This document shows, piece after piece, positions 11,690 through 23,582 of a DNA stretch of 64,000 nucleotides (position 1 is the stretch's first letter; every line of letters begins with the position of its first letter). Origin of the DNA: Hydractinia symbiolongicarpus (lineage: Eukaryota; Cnidaria; Hydrozoa; Anthoathecata; Hydractiniidae). The translations under genes and the position numbers were made by a program. The stretch lies in contig NC_079880.1 of the NCBI RefSeq assembly GCF_029227915.1, positions 8,335,501 through 8,399,500 of the forward strand, read 5' to 3'. Under the pieces are notes generated by a model, which did not search any database, had not been told where the DNA came from, and was given only the letters and a program-made list of their open reading frames with translations.

Positions 11690-14600
11690 ATCTAGAAATA
11701 CACAAAACAACTAAGAAATGTAGACAGTTGCTTAACTTTCGTAATTCTAAAAAGCTTTATCTTTTTTAAATAAACTTTTGAAAACCAAAATATTCACTCT
11801 GATGCATTTATTTACTAGTTGATTAAGTTGTTCAAATACTCACTTAGTTAAGAAGGCAAATGTTCAAAGAAATGATTTGTTGACCCCAGTAATAAACTGC
11901 CTAGATGGAAAAAATAATTTTGATAACATCATTAACTCCTGTATTCTGAAACTGATTGTTTGGTCTCAATATACGAGGACAAAATAACCTGATGCCACTA
12001 CTTGATTTTTATAAAGCACAGTGCTTAGTTAAAATTAGTTACAATTAGCTTTCTTTGTTAAACTTCGAGTTGCTTTTTTCAGGCTTCCCATTTTGTAAAT
12101 ATGTGCTTACATGATAAATCACGTATGCCAGTTGACTACGTTACGCGATTGCATAGCATACCCAATTTGCTCTGGGTACGCAATTTTTAAAATGGCTATT
12201 TATTTCTCTAACAACGCACGTGCAAAGGATCATTTTGCGGTAGAAAAGTGGGGGAAGTTTTAAATTGTGAACCCCAAACATGATAATTGAGCGTCTACTG
12301 GTATAGCTACTCTCTCAACCTAACTTCCTTTTCTACTTGTCCGAAATAGTATGCAAGACTATACTGTCATTCTCATAGATTTATTGTTTATTTTTCAGGT
12401 CATCACAAGCAAATAGGCAAAAATATGACTCATTTTCAAATTAAAAAAAGTCTTAATCCACTTGGCTCAAATAAAATTTCAAAATTCATTCAGAAATTAA
12501 ATCCATGATAAAATGTCTGTTCCACTTGTACGTGCAGTTTTGCAGACTTGCTTTATTCGTGCTCCGTCGGCGTTCACCTCTGCATTATAAAGAATCGCAT
12601 GGCTGGATTTTTGTGTAAGACCTGGTTACCATTGACGAAGATTTATGTCTACATAGTTCTTTTAACTAAGTCAGTGAATTAGCTAGGATGGTCAGGTTGG
12701 CTATAAAAAGGCTTGCTCGTGGATTAAAAGGACCAGAATTATTCAATAATTCTGAGATAGTGTCTGACCAAGAAAACTAAACATTGCTATAGCATCACAG
12801 CATGTGGATTTATCGAGATAAGGAGGCCACCACACGACAAAGGTTTTTGACATTTTTCATAAGGAAATAATCTGTCAACGTAGGTACTCGGTTCCCTCCG
12901 TACCTCATGTAATTCAGGTACACGATAGGGCGTAGGAACACGATTGCGTACCCTAAAATGAGAAGCCTGTAATTTAAAAAGTAAAAGTACTAGTAGCATG
13001 TGAATGATGATCGGTTTTTTCAGGTTTTTAGCTGACCCAGATATCATGATTTATGTGGAAAAATCTAAAAAAAAATTACAAAGATGCATCATCATTTAAT
13101 TTTAATGACGTTAGCAATGACCTATCAATGCACAAAGAAATGTTTTAATAATTTTCTTTTGCTGTTATCTGCATTGTGTAGAGTTTGATTAAAATAAGGT
13201 ATAGAATTGTGCGATTTTGATTTGCAGATAACAATTTAAAAATATGGCTGACATCAGCAAAGTACCACGAATGTACAAAATTTATCTGTTGTCTCTATTG
13301 TGTAGAGCTTGAAATGCTGATCGGGAAAATATAGAATGCTGTCTTTCTGACAAACGGTTGAAGGGATATGGGGAGTTATAGGGTTTTTGATTGATGATGT
13401 CATTCACTGTCTGTTTCAAGCAGGGTGGGTTGACTCAGCTTTGGAAAAATAGTCCTAATTTAGTCTCAAGTAGTCATTTTCCACCCATTTTCATTTTACT
13501 TAGCCTTAACTTCACTAATCTTTATCCACTTAATTAATGTCAGACTAATGCATAGACCTTGTGCCGTAACATCAGAAAACAAACTTTTGTGGCAACTTCA
13601 AAGAAAAATGAACACATCAACTTCGCCTGTCACAAACAGATGGATACACTTATTATAGAGACTAATCAATAAGGCCCATGGAGAAATCTACTTTAGACAG
13701 AAGGACAATGGAAAGAGATTGTTTTAGATTTTTTGCTGACGTCTGCAGTGAAGATAAAAAATTGGGGAAATTTAGCTCATTTGTTGCATATAATGCATAG
13801 AGATTGTGTTTGACAATCGTATAATGAGAAATAAGGGGTTTTAAATTTTTGCTGTTGTCAGTAAAGACATGTCAAAATACAAGGAAAAAAAATTATTTAA
13901 CAAATATGTATACCCTTTGCCTTAATCATAGAGAGGAATTTTAGGAATAATGAAAAACCTTTGTTTGATATTTTTTCAAGAGATCTTAGGTACCATAGTG
14001 CTTCAAATAACAGGAAAAAGTAAAAACATGTAATTTTTGCCTTGCTTTCCCTTAATTAGACAAGACAAGTAAATTGATTATGGAAGTCAACTATGTAGCC
14101 TAACACATAGAACAAACACATAGAACAAAGAAATTTATGTGATACTCTACAGATTTTGAAAATAGGTCTGAAAGTTCTGAATTCCTTACATTTTCCACTA
14201 GTTTGGGACTTGTATACTTGCAATGCAGTCAAATTTTTAAGATTGTAATAGTGTGTAATGTTTTATCAGTCTTTTATCCCAAAGTATTTTTTTGTAGAAT
14301 TAAACATTCCACTATAAATAATTAATCAGAAAACATGTCTCTTTCGATTCAACCAAAGCCTAGTGTTTTTAAAATTCAAGATGGTAAAGATTATGCGATC
14401 AATTTTTATTATAGTCTCACTTAATTTACTTAATTTAACGCTTCTTTGCTTAAACTCAGGATTATGTAAACAAAAATATGAAATAAAAAGTTAGCTAACT
14501 CCTTCCTCTGGGTCTTAAGACCAATTTCGCTTGGCTTAAGCACTTATTGAAATTGAAACATTGATATCCTACTTGTCTGGGGCCCTGTGTGAATACGAAT

Positions 14601-15225
14601 TGGAAATCTACCTAGCTATAGCTATAGAAAACAACTTTTCTGTACTGGTGCCACCAGCTCTGCAGCGTCAAAATGGGCATATAAAAAGAGCAAGACCCGA
14701 TCTACGGGTGATACCCCAGATCGGATACCCGATACATTGACCCAGTAACCTCTACTCTGGCACATAATGATAATTGCGTAAAAAAATTAGGAAAACACAA
14801 GCGTGTTTTAATTAAAAGAAAACAAAATATGTAAAACTGCCTGTAACTTTATTCTCGCCAAACTATACATTTCATTTGCATGCCGAAAAAAAATAAGATT
14901 TATAACAACGAGGAGAAGTGAGGCATTGGGAATCATTAACCCGATTTCTAACTTTCCACTGTCCGATAAATTTCGGGTTATTTACTAAAAATGGCGGCCG
15001 AAGCAGTCAGACTGACGGTGCCAGCAGAGATGCGGGCATGCAGCAGAGGTGGCATGTGCTGTGCACTTATTTTTGGATCTTGATTACTTATATGCCCTGC
15101 TCTATTTAGTTAATTTTGCGTTTTTTTATCTAAAAGTTTCACCGATTTAGTTGCAAGATTTTTTTGGGGGTTCTTACTTTTTGTCGTGGCGGCAGCAGTT
15201 TTCCGCCCACCCCAACTTAGCTAGC

Positions 15226-15272
15226 TATATATTTTAATTCAATGTCTGAAAAACATTGAATTAAAATATATA
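15226..15272. repeat. Perfect 20-bp inverted repeat (hairpin)
   Basis: Arms 15,226-15,245 and 15,253-15,272 are perfect reverse complements (TATATATTTTAATTCAATGT), with a 7-base loop. It is very AT-rich. It could be a MITE remnant or a cruciform; nothing shows transcription. Confidence 0.6.
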
Positions 15273-15727
15273 ACATTCACATGAGCTAATATTTACTATT
15301 TAAGAAAAAAACATGTTCATAAGTGGTATTTGATGTTTGAACGCTAAGAAAGTTTAGAAGAAATGATTCTAAACCTGTGCAGCTAGCTAAAAAGGATGAT
15401 TTAGGAAGGGCCACCCCCTCCCTCCCTCTAGCGAGTAGCTGAGTAACATGGTCTGTATAGCTACATGATAAATTCTTAGCATTTAGCTAGTACAACAGTA
15501 AAATTTTTCATTTTTCCACTTACGATAAGCATTATTTACTTTGCACTTCGCGTTGCTTCACACTTGGAGATTAAACGTTTATTGTCCCAGAGACCAACAA
15601 TTAATAATAAATAAATGTTCTTTGTTGAGAATCAAATATGTATGTGCAATGATAAATATTTACCTATGTACACACACTATCCGGCTAAACTATCTGAGTT
15701 TATCACTAACATATTGCTGAATGTATA

Positions 15728-15855
15728 GTTGTAGTGGGTTCGTCTGCAGCTCCCAGTTCTTGGGACCGTAGATTAAATCTTGCTCGCTGCCTGGCAGTAT
15801 GCTAGTGATGAACAAAGTAGTTCTTCTTCAATATGAATTAAAAATAAAGTTAAAT
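15728..15855 (+). repeat. SINE-like dispersed repeat, copy 1
   Basis: The stretch 'cccagttcttgggac...attaaatcttgctcgctgcc...agtagttcttcttcaatatga' matches a second copy at 61,505-61,615 on the same strand. Both hold a weak tRNA B-box-like segment (AAATCAAATCCTGC in copy 2). A tRNA-derived SINE is likely but no clean A box is visible. Confidence 0.4.
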
Positions 15856-16077
15856 CCTAAAAGCTGGCACATCGAGGTGGCCTGAAACAATGGGAACTGG
15901 AACAGTGCAATACAGATCGTTTTAAAACCCTTTAAAATGGGCTCTTAGAAAGGATGTTTTTTTACTGAAAATGCCAAGTTGCCTTGCATATAACTATATA
16001 TACTAAAACTACTAAGAGTCACTGTTAATAAAAAGTTTTTTTACGGTTCCAAAGCCAGTGAATGCAAGTGAAACACT

Positions 16078-16281
16078 TTGCATAACACAGTGGTTGCACA
16101 ATATAGGTACACTGGATTAAATGTGGAAACATTTACATTTGGAAAAAATAAAGTTGTAGGCAAAGATCACTTCTATCCTCGCTGCATAAAAGATGATTTG
16201 AAAGGATGCCTACCAGTTTTCACTCAAGTAGCTGTGCCAGCAAGATCTACTCTGTATCTAGTCCAGCAAATGGTATGGTGA
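16078..16281 (+). other. Unidentified open frame fragment
   Basis: A 67-residue frame containing DHFYPRCIKDDLKGCLPVF. In another frame just upstream, PVNASETLCITQWLHNIGTLD also looks coding and ends in a stop at about 16,115. Two adjacent protein-like pieces in different frames suggest a decayed coding sequence, perhaps from a mobile element. I do not recognise the family. Confidence 0.2.
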
Positions 16282-16745
16282 ACCATTAACATGGAAAGAG
16301 CTAGTGTTTGGAGCAGTTCTAACTATATTTAATAGAAACTGGCAAGAAGGTGCAAGTAATAGCTATCATAAATGCTGTTGTGTTCTGCTGTTACAATGGA
16401 GTGGTGTTTCTTGCATAGGTTCATGGGTTTAAGAAAAAAACTGCAAATTGACGTTTCTTGTGGCAACTAGAGTATAACCCCTTAACTAAGGTATAAAAGA
16501 GTGACTGGCTTGAAAAAGGTAAAAAAATCAAATAAGTGCATTGGAGTCATCATCAAATTAAATCTTTCTTAAGTTGCACTAAATCACAAATCCAATTATA
16601 CCTCACCACAAAAGATAAGTCAAATTTAAAACGGTTAGTTCACAAACACAGTATAAGGTAATTGAGTCACAAAAATACCGCACATATAGTGGGGTATTTT
16701 CATTTGACCAGTTGGGTCTAGAGCTATACTTTCAATATTTTGTCT

Positions 16746-16750
16746 GAAAG
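16746..16750. other. Target-site duplication GAAAG (left)
   Basis: GAAAG directly before the 5' LTR is repeated at 24,227-24,231 after the 3' LTR, proving integrase-mediated insertion of the whole unit. Confidence 0.9.
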
Positions 16751-17394
16751 TGTGCTGCAACATGAACATTTATAAAGACAAAAATTTCTCCTCATCTTTT
16801 TCCACCATTATCTTTTTTAATCACATTTATTTTTTATTATTATGGTCCCTAGGTAATTATATTCAATTGATTATTATCAAAAAATCATGTATGTTATTTA
16901 TATTCCCTTAGGTCATTATTTTATTTTATTTCTTATGCTCATCTGAGATAATTGCTGTAATTTTTTATGTAATTATTCACTAGGCAATTATTTTTGTTTC
17001 AATATTTTTATATAAATAGACACACTTTTCTTCACATCAGTTGTAACATGAGTTTCAAAGAGTACATTTATGATCAAAGTCAATTTTATAACATTTGTCA
17101 AATCAACTTCAAACAAGTTTAATTTAAAATTTATATGCACTGGGTACACTCAGTACTATTTACACTGACTACCTGGTAAGTTTTGTTTTGTTTCAGTGTC
17201 AGCCATTTTTATTTCTTAAGTGTGTCTTCTTAGGTTAAGTCAAATTTAATATTTCAAACTCAATATTATTGTCACTCTAGAATTTGTCAGTTCAATTTTT
17301 TAGTTTATTTAAAAATTTGTAAAAATTTATTTTAGTTTGAACATATTCACAAGTTACAAACAAGTCAATTCTCAATAACCCAGTCCGCATTACA
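16751..17394 (+). repeat. 5' LTR of the BEL element
   Basis: 644 bp, TG...CA. Compared by eye with 23,583-24,226 I find no difference. It holds a TATA box (TATAAATA, 17,011-17,018), so transcription probably starts at about 17,040-17,050. A donor/acceptor-like pair (GTAAGT...TTTCAG, 17,176-17,196) spans only ~21 bases, too short for an intron. Confidence 0.95.
17011..17018 (+). promoter_or_regulatory. TATA box of the 5' LTR
   Basis: TATAAATA in the middle of the LTR, where the U3/R boundary would be expected. The 3' LTR carries the same box at 23,843-23,850. Confidence 0.6.
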
Positions 17395-17462
17395 TTCAAA
17401 CAGAAGTCAAATTATTCAAGGTGTTAATACCAGCAAATGAAGCTGTTGATGTGTAACGTCCA

Positions 17463-20400
17463 ATGACAACACGAGGAAACAGGATCAATTATAATCTACT
17501 GAACAGTACAGGTCAAGTCGTTCCCCTCGAGGAAGAAGTTACTGCTCAATTCAACAATCTTTCACTTCACGAGCAAGCCAGTCTTTCGTTATCACGTACA
17601 ACAACCACACCAACCATGGCTGAACCAAGCGATGATGCTATTGACATGATGGTATTAGCCCAGGACGCAATGGACATCATCGACGAAAGCCCTATCAAGG
17701 ATCTGGGTGCAGAAGAACTAAACATCATCATTACCAAGCTGGAACAAATCAGAAGCTCCATTCGTAGAAAAGAGGTCAAAGTCAACATCCAAAGGGAGCA
17801 GCTTGGAGAGGATACGAAGATCTCAGTCAATCAAGCTATCATCTCGATAAAGGATTTTATAAAAACGGTGAACGATATGAAGACAAAAGCAAGGCTTCAA
17901 CAGCAGATGGTCACCGTAAATGAAACTAGACATAAAGAGCAAGCCGTCACCTTTCTACTCAAATGCACCAATGCAGCCATCAAAGAGCTAGAAATCATAT
18001 TCAACCAAAACGTTAAGACAGTTGACTCAAATGAACTCTTACAGTTGAGAAAAGATCTTCTGTCACATAACACCAAGCTAGACAAGATCAAGGACAACTA
18101 CAAAGAATGCCTTGAAACTACATCAACCAATGCTGGCCTGCTAACCGATATAAAAAAGACTGGTGAAAACTACATGCAGCTCAATGAACTGAAACAAACA
18201 TTTGTCAGCAACTTAAGTTCGGAGATACGTAAAAGAGAGCTTAACAAACATGCAGACTTCAAGAAATCGAACCTCAACATCAAACAACAGAAGTTCTCCG
18301 GATATGATTCAAACATTGACTACTATACATTCCGAAGCAATTTCGACAAAATGCACCTGTCAACAACACCAACAGAACTTCTGCCAGACTTGCTACGAAA
18401 CAACTACCTGGCAGATCCTGCACTAACAATGGTCAAAAACATTGACAACATCGATGACATATGGAAACGTCTCAAAGAGTCGTTTGGTGATGCCAAGGTA
18501 ATGATGACACAAAAATTACAAAAACTGAAGAATCTTGACTTCAACAAAAGGGATCCCGAAAGGCTCATTTCTAGCATGAGCACACTCATCAGCCTAATGA
18601 AAGAAGTTGCAACGCTAGCTGAGAAGCACAAGATAGAAGAATACCTCTACTACGGCGATACAATCACAAGAATCCATCAACTCATTGGTGATCGACGCTC
18701 AACCACCTTCCTTGAACACAACTGTGAAGACAACCTCAGCCCAAAAGAAACTTGGCAGAAGTTGATTGACTTTCTCAGCAAAGAGAGGAAAGTCAATGAG
18801 CAGAAACGTCTCCTGATCTTCAAGCAGTCTGATGCACATAAGAAAGAAGAAGCGAAGCAGTATGGAGGCAAACGAAGCACCTTATGCCACTGGAATCAAG
18901 ACACAAGCGAACCAAAATGCTGCATCTGCAATTCACCTGACGGAACATCAGACCACATCTCAACAAACGGTCCAAGAGGAAGCAAGATCATGCAATACTA
19001 CACATGCAAATCATTTGTTTTCAAATCACCTGCTGATCGACTCGAACTTCTTCAACAAAAAGGTTTCTGTATGCAATGCTTGTTCCCTGGAGCAGACGCA
19101 TCCTTTGGAAAACATGCTGAAGGAAAGTGTCAACGTGACTTTGTATGCACTCATCCATCACACCAGAGCGACATCGTCAAAAGGCATGTTCTGGTATGCG
19201 AGGACCACAAGATGTTACAGACGAACCAACAACTCGTGCAAACCTTTGTCAAACGATTCATCAAAAACCCAGCTTTACCATCATTTGCAAAAGACATCAA
19301 GCTGTACAAAGCAACTAATCAGCAATGCAATGATCGTGGGGTGTATCTTCTACAAGAAATCAAAATCAACGGCAGCAACCTACTCATCTTCTACGATACC
19401 GGTTGTAGTGATTTTGTTATTAGCAAGAAAGGCATCCAGCTACTCGGAAGCAGAGTCAAGAAGATAACATCCGAACCAGTAACCATCGGAGGTGTCGGAG
19501 AGTGTCAAGCGGAGTCGGATGGTGTCTACAGCATCACAATCCCGTCACATGATGGCCAGGAAATTGTATTTTCTGGACCATGCCTTGATCAAATTACGTC
19601 CAGATTCCCAAGTTATCCGCTGCATGACGTTGAGAGGGACATCGTCGACTTTCACATAGCAAAAGGAAGAACAAATCCACTTCCGAAGCTTCCACCAACC
19701 ATCGGCGGAGAAGTACACTTGATGATTGGGATAAAGTACCTTCGTCACCACCCACAGATGGTAACCCAATTACCATCTGGACTTACATTGTATGAATCAA
19801 AGTTTATAAACTCATCAGGAGGAAGAGGCGTTGTTGGTGGTCCACACTACAGCTTCACGAAACTGCATCAACATTTTAACTCAACCATGGCCACCACTGT
19901 CTTCTCAAGTCAATACAACATGATGAGGAATCAACCAAACGTTCCACTCTTGGGATACAGTCAGTCACACAACCTGAAAGACCTACATCCATCAAACCTC
20001 ACAGATGCATCAGTCCACATTTCAACTACGATGAGGGTCTTCGAGGAGGTTGAGGCTTCAGGCAGTGAAATCGTATACCGCTGTCCAAACTGCAGAGATT
20101 GCAAGATGTGTAAGCATCCGTCAAACGAAATCATCAGCTGCAAAGAGGAAGTCGAACAAAGCATCATCAACTCTTCAATTACAATAAACTTCAAAAACAG
20201 CACCGCTACAGCACTTCTTCCATTTGTTGCAGATCCAGAAACAAGACTTGCCAACAACAGATACAAGGCAATGAAAGTCTACATACAACAAGTTCGTAAG
20301 CTCAATTTACCAAAGAATCAGAAGGACAAGCAAGATGTGCTTGAATCGGAAGCCAAGTTGCATCAGCTTGGTTATGTCAATTACGTGCGCAACCTTCCCC

Positions 20401-21350
20401 AAGATATTCAACTGCAACTTCAAAACGCAAAGATGCATTACTTCATTCCATGGCGAGCGGTTTGGAAATGCAACTCATTCAGCACTCCATGTCGTATCGT
20501 TTTCGATGCATCTCAGCCAACTGCATCTGGATTCAGCTTGAATGATGTTTTAGCCAAGGGTACGAACAATCTAAATAAACTGCAAGAAATTCTCATCCGA
20601 TGGTATACCCGACCAGTTGCAATACACACTGATATTAAGAAAATGTATAACACAATCAAACTCGACAAGACTCATTGGTGCTACCAACGCTACTTGTGGG
20701 AAAGCAACCTCACGCCAACAGTGGAGCCAGAAGAGAAGGTCATCACAACCCTTATCTATGGGGTCAAGTCATCAGGCAATCAAGCAGAATACGCCCTACG
20801 TCAGACATCTGAAGCACAAACGGAACAATACCCAGAAGTTCACCAAATAGTGAAAAATGACATCTTTGTGGACGACTGCGTATCTGGGGAGGACGACATA
20901 GAAAGCGCCTACCGACGTGCTGACGAACTAGAACTTGTCCTCAACACTGGTGGTTTTCAACTCAAAGGAATCGCATTCTCCGGAGAAGACCCACCAAGCA
21001 CACTCAGCGAAGATGGAAAAACAATCCATGTTGGGGGCATGGTATGGTTTGCAAAAGAAGACAAGCTTGCACTCAACATTGGTGAGCTAAACTTCAACAA
21101 GAAAGTCCGTGGGAAGAAACCGGAAGCAACAATCAACCTAATTCCTGCTAAACTCACTCGAAGACATTGCGCATCAAAGGTGGCTGAAGTTTTCGATATC
21201 ACAGGAAAAGCAGCACCAATTTTGGCAGCGATGAAAATTGACCTCCAAGAACTTGTTCATCAAAACTTGACTGGGATGACATCATTCCAGACAATTTGCG
21301 TCCAATCTGGGAATCAAATTTCAAAGTTATCAAGGAGCTTGGTACCATAA
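17463..21350 (+). CDS. BEL gag-pol, first part: Gag, protease, reverse transcriptase, Pao domain (frame-broken)
   Basis: 1,295 codons from ATG 17,463, the first start after the 5' LTR in this frame. Gag occupies about residues 1-470, including a DUF1759-type segment (QQKFSGYD...FRSNFDKMH) near 275-420. Cys/His-rich clusters follow (C-x2-C and C-x2-C types, about 480-590). The retroviral-type aspartic protease has its active site DTGCS at residue 645. Another zinc cluster (CPNCRDCKMCK) lies near 880. RT spans about 935-1165 with catalytic FVDD at about 1135-1138, then the Pao/peptidase A17 domain (LTRRHCASKVAEVFD) at about 1220. The frame then runs into unrelated residues and stops at 21,350, whereas pol continues in the -1 frame from about 21,270. 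This is a break in a polyprotein that is normally one frame. Products would make the particle, process it and copy the RNA. Confidence 0.9.
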   Translation: MTTRGNRINYNLLNSTGQVVPLEEEVTAQFNNLSLHEQASLSLSRTTTTPTMAEPSDDAIDMMVLAQDAMDIIDESPIKDLGAEELNIIITKLEQIRSSIRRKEVKVNIQREQLGEDTKISVNQAIISIKDFIKTVNDMKTKARLQQQMVTVNETRHKEQAVTFLLKCTNAAIKELEIIFNQNVKTVDSNELLQLRKDLLSHNTKLDKIKDNYKECLETTSTNAGLLTDIKKTGENYMQLNELKQTFVSNLSSEIRKRELNKHADFKKSNLNIKQQKFSGYDSNIDYYTFRSNFDKMHLSTTPTELLPDLLRNNYLADPALTMVKNIDNIDDIWKRLKESFGDAKVMMTQKLQKLKNLDFNKRDPERLISSMSTLISLMKEVATLAEKHKIEEYLYYGDTITRIHQLIGDRRSTTFLEHNCEDNLSPKETWQKLIDFLSKERKVNEQKRLLIFKQSDAHKKEEAKQYGGKRSTLCHWNQDTSEPKCCICNSPDGTSDHISTNGPRGSKIMQYYTCKSFVFKSPADRLELLQQKGFCMQCLFPGADASFGKHAEGKCQRDFVCTHPSHQSDIVKRHVLVCEDHKMLQTNQQLVQTFVKRFIKNPALPSFAKDIKLYKATNQQCNDRGVYLLQEIKINGSNLLIFYDTGCSDFVISKKGIQLLGSRVKKITSEPVTIGGVGECQAESDGVYSITIPSHDGQEIVFSGPCLDQITSRFPSYPLHDVERDIVDFHIAKGRTNPLPKLPPTIGGEVHLMIGIKYLRHHPQMVTQLPSGLTLYESKFINSSGGRGVVGGPHYSFTKLHQHFNSTMATTVFSSQYNMMRNQPNVPLLGYSQSHNLKDLHPSNLTDASVHISTTMRVFEEVEASGSEIVYRCPNCRDCKMCKHPSNEIISCKEEVEQSIINSSITINFKNSTATALLPFVADPETRLANNRYKAMKVYIQQVRKLNLPKNQKDKQDVLESEAKLHQLGYVNYVRNLPQDIQLQLQNAKMHYFIPWRAVWKCNSFSTPCRIVFDASQPTASGFSLNDVLAKGTNNLNKLQEILIRWYTRPVAIHTDIKKMYNTIKLDKTHWCYQRYLWESNLTPTVEPEEKVITTLIYGVKSSGNQAEYALRQTSEAQTEQYPEVHQIVKNDIFVDDCVSGEDDIESAYRRADELELVLNTGGFQLKGIAFSGEDPPSTLSEDGKTIHVGGMVWFAKEDKLALNIGELNFNKKVRGKKPEATINLIPAKLTRRHCASKVAEVFDITGKAAPILAAMKIDLQELVHQNLTGMTSFQTICVQSGNQISKLSRSLVP

Positions 21351-23539
21351 AGTTCAAGCGTGCCATAGTACCTGAAGATGCTGTCAGTTTGAAGATTGAA
21401 ACACTTGACTTCGCAGATGCCAGCCACTCAATGGTTTGTGTCGCCATCTACGGAAGATTTCTCAGACGTAATGGGCAATACTCCTGTCAACTCCTCTTTG
21501 GCCGAACAAGATCTGTGCCAAAAGATTTCACCCAACCAAGGGCAGAATTGTATGCTGCAGTTATCAATACTCATACAGGAGAAACCGTAAGACGCGCTTT
21601 GAAAAAATGGCATCAGTCATCAATAAAGTTCACTGACAGCCAAATCGTTTTACATTGGATTGAAAATGAAGAGAAGCCTCTTAAGCAGTATGTACGAAAC
21701 CGAGTTGTAGAGATTAGAAGATTCACAAAGAAAAGTCAATGGTTTTATGTAAACACCACCAACATGATTGCAGATATCGGTACCAGGAAAGGGGCAACCA
21801 TCAAGGACATATCTGAATCATCAACGTGGATCAATGGATTTGACTGGATGCGGGGAGATCAATCTCAATTCCCTGTCCTGAGCGCTAGAGACCTATGTTT
21901 AAATGATTCGGAAATCAAGGAAATCAGCAAGGAGACTCAAACTTTCTACGTCACCAGGAGGGAAGATCAAAGATTTTCAGAGCGATACTCATTTTCAAAA
22001 TACCTGATTGACCCAAATCGCAAGAACTTCCACACTATTGTTCGAATACTTGCTTACGTCATTAAATTCTGTGATGCAATCAAAAACAAGTGCTCATCAA
22101 CCATTAACTTTGTCAAGTCAATACATCTCACTGAAGCAGAAATTCACCTAGCAGAATCGTATTTCTTCAAGAAGGCAACTCAGGAGATTCTGCATTTCGT
22201 CGAACCACGTAAATACGAACCCATCTCAACACTAAAGGATGGAATTTTGATTTACAATGGTCGTATTCTGTCAAGAAACAATGCAACAATTGTTGGAAGA
22301 TTCACTGAAGCCATGTTGGACTTGACTGCATCAACATTTTGTGTTCCATTGGTTGACAAAAATTCGCCTCTTGCATTCAGCATCATCTATGATGTTCACT
22401 GGAACAGCAAATCAAGCAAACATGCTGGGATTGAGACAACCATTAGGGAGGTCTTAAAGAAAGCCTATGTCATTGATTGTCGTCCATTAGTGAAGATGAT
22501 CAAGAAGTCGTGCATCAAATGTCGCCTGATCAACAAGAAACAAATTCAAGCCATTATGGGCCCGATTCCTACATCAAGCATGACCATTGCACCTGCGTTC
22601 TATAACACTCAATTGGATTTGAGTGGTCCTCATCAGTCATTCTCACCATCTCACAAGAGGACCACAGTCAAGATCTGGCTTGTTGTGTACTGTTGCTGTT
22701 CAACTTCAGCTGTGATGATCAACGTAATGGATGATTACTCATCGACAGCATTCATACAATCCTTCACCCGCTTTTCTACCAGATATGGCTTTCCGAAGAA
22801 AGTGTTCTGCGATGAAGGTTCTCAACTCGTTAAAGGATCAAAGACCATGAAGCTGAATTTCACAGATATAAAAACACAAATGTTTCGAGAACGAAGCGTG
22901 GAGTTCGAGACATGCCCTGTCGGTGGCCACAACGTTAATGGAAAAGTGGAGAGGAAGATAAAGGAAATCAATCAATCCTTAGAAAAAACAGTCACCAACC
23001 AGAGGTTTTCCATCCTACAGTGGGAGACACTGGCATCTATTATAGCAAACACAATCAACAACCTTCCGCTTGCTGTTGGCAACGTTGTCGAAGTCGAGAA
23101 CATGGATCTCATCACCCCTAACAGGCTCATTCTTGGACGAAATAACAATAGAAGCCCTGCTGGAAATCTAATTGTTTCTGACAATCCATCCAAGCTCCTG
23201 AAGACCAACTCAAAAATTTACGACGCATGGTTCGAAAATTGGTTGCTAAGCCACGTTCCAAAACTGATGCAACAAACCAAATGGTTTTCACAAGATAGAA
23301 ATCTTCAAGTCGGTGATGTTGTGTTATTCACAAAGGTTGATTCAGCCATTTCAAAAACCTACACCTACGGAATGGTAAAGTCGGTCGAGATTAGTAATGA
23401 TGGTAACGTAAGACGTGTGCTGGTCGAATACAAAAATCAAAATGAAAACGTCAAGCGCGAAACTTTTCGTTCGGTACGTAGTCTGGTTCTGGTACATGCG
23501 ATCAATGATCCTGATTTTTTCAAAGAATTGTACGATTAA
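21268..23539 (+). CDS. BEL pol, second part: RNase H, integrase, DUF5641
   Basis: Continues pol in the -1 frame; there is no ATG near the junction, so it is not an independent gene. RNase H: DFADAS at the start, QPRAELYA and FTDSQIVLHWI (about residues 42-130, counted from 21,296). Integrase: HHCC-type zinc region (H..H..C-x2-C, about 370-405), then the catalytic triad D441 (LDLSGP), D506 (FCDEGSQ) and E552 (NGKVERK). A DUF5641 segment (LQVGDVVLF) closes the protein at about 670-740. All catalytic residues are present. The stop at 23,539 lies 44 bases before the 3' LTR. Integrase inserts the cDNA; RNase H removes the RNA template. The element could move only if the frame break is bypassed or if enzymes come from a sister copy. 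Confidence 0.88.
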
Positions 23540-23582
23540 ATTCAAAAGAACTCCTCAAAGAAATTTTTGCCTTGGCGGGGAG

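Larger units (their letters stand above)
11692..16070. other. Intergenic region with dispersed repeats
   Basis: No confident exon. Copies of a repeat family containing 'attgtgtagagc' and 'ggcccatggagaaatc' lie at about 13,080-13,900 and recur at 26,890-27,215, 29,375-29,910, 36,605-36,900 and reversed at 34,440-34,990. A perfect hairpin is at 15,226-15,272 and a SINE-like repeat at 15,728-15,855. The 5' UTR exon and promoter of the ZNF706-like gene must lie here but I cannot place them. Confidence 0.4.

Noticed and set aside
10426-11710. Open frames of 270-353 codons on both strands with heptad repeats
   Set aside because: They follow from a 21-bp tandem repeat without stops. The only real coding part is the first 43 codons on the minus strand, which belong to the ZNF706-like gene.
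12787-13047. 86-codon minus frame
   Set aside because: No recognisable domain, repetitive surroundings, no splice context.
14335-14383. Possible first exon MSLSIQPKPSVFKIQD with a GTAAAG donor
   Set aside because: It ends in phase 1, which does not fit the LysM exon of the OXR1-like gene (phase 0). No partner exon was found.
17172-17200. Intron-like GTAAGT...TTTCAG inside the LTR
   Set aside because: The span of about 21 bases is too short to be spliced.
18832-19467. 211-codon frame overlapping the BEL gag-pol, and antisense frames within it
   Set aside because: Shadow frames of the strongly supported gag-pol reading frame, with no domain of their own.
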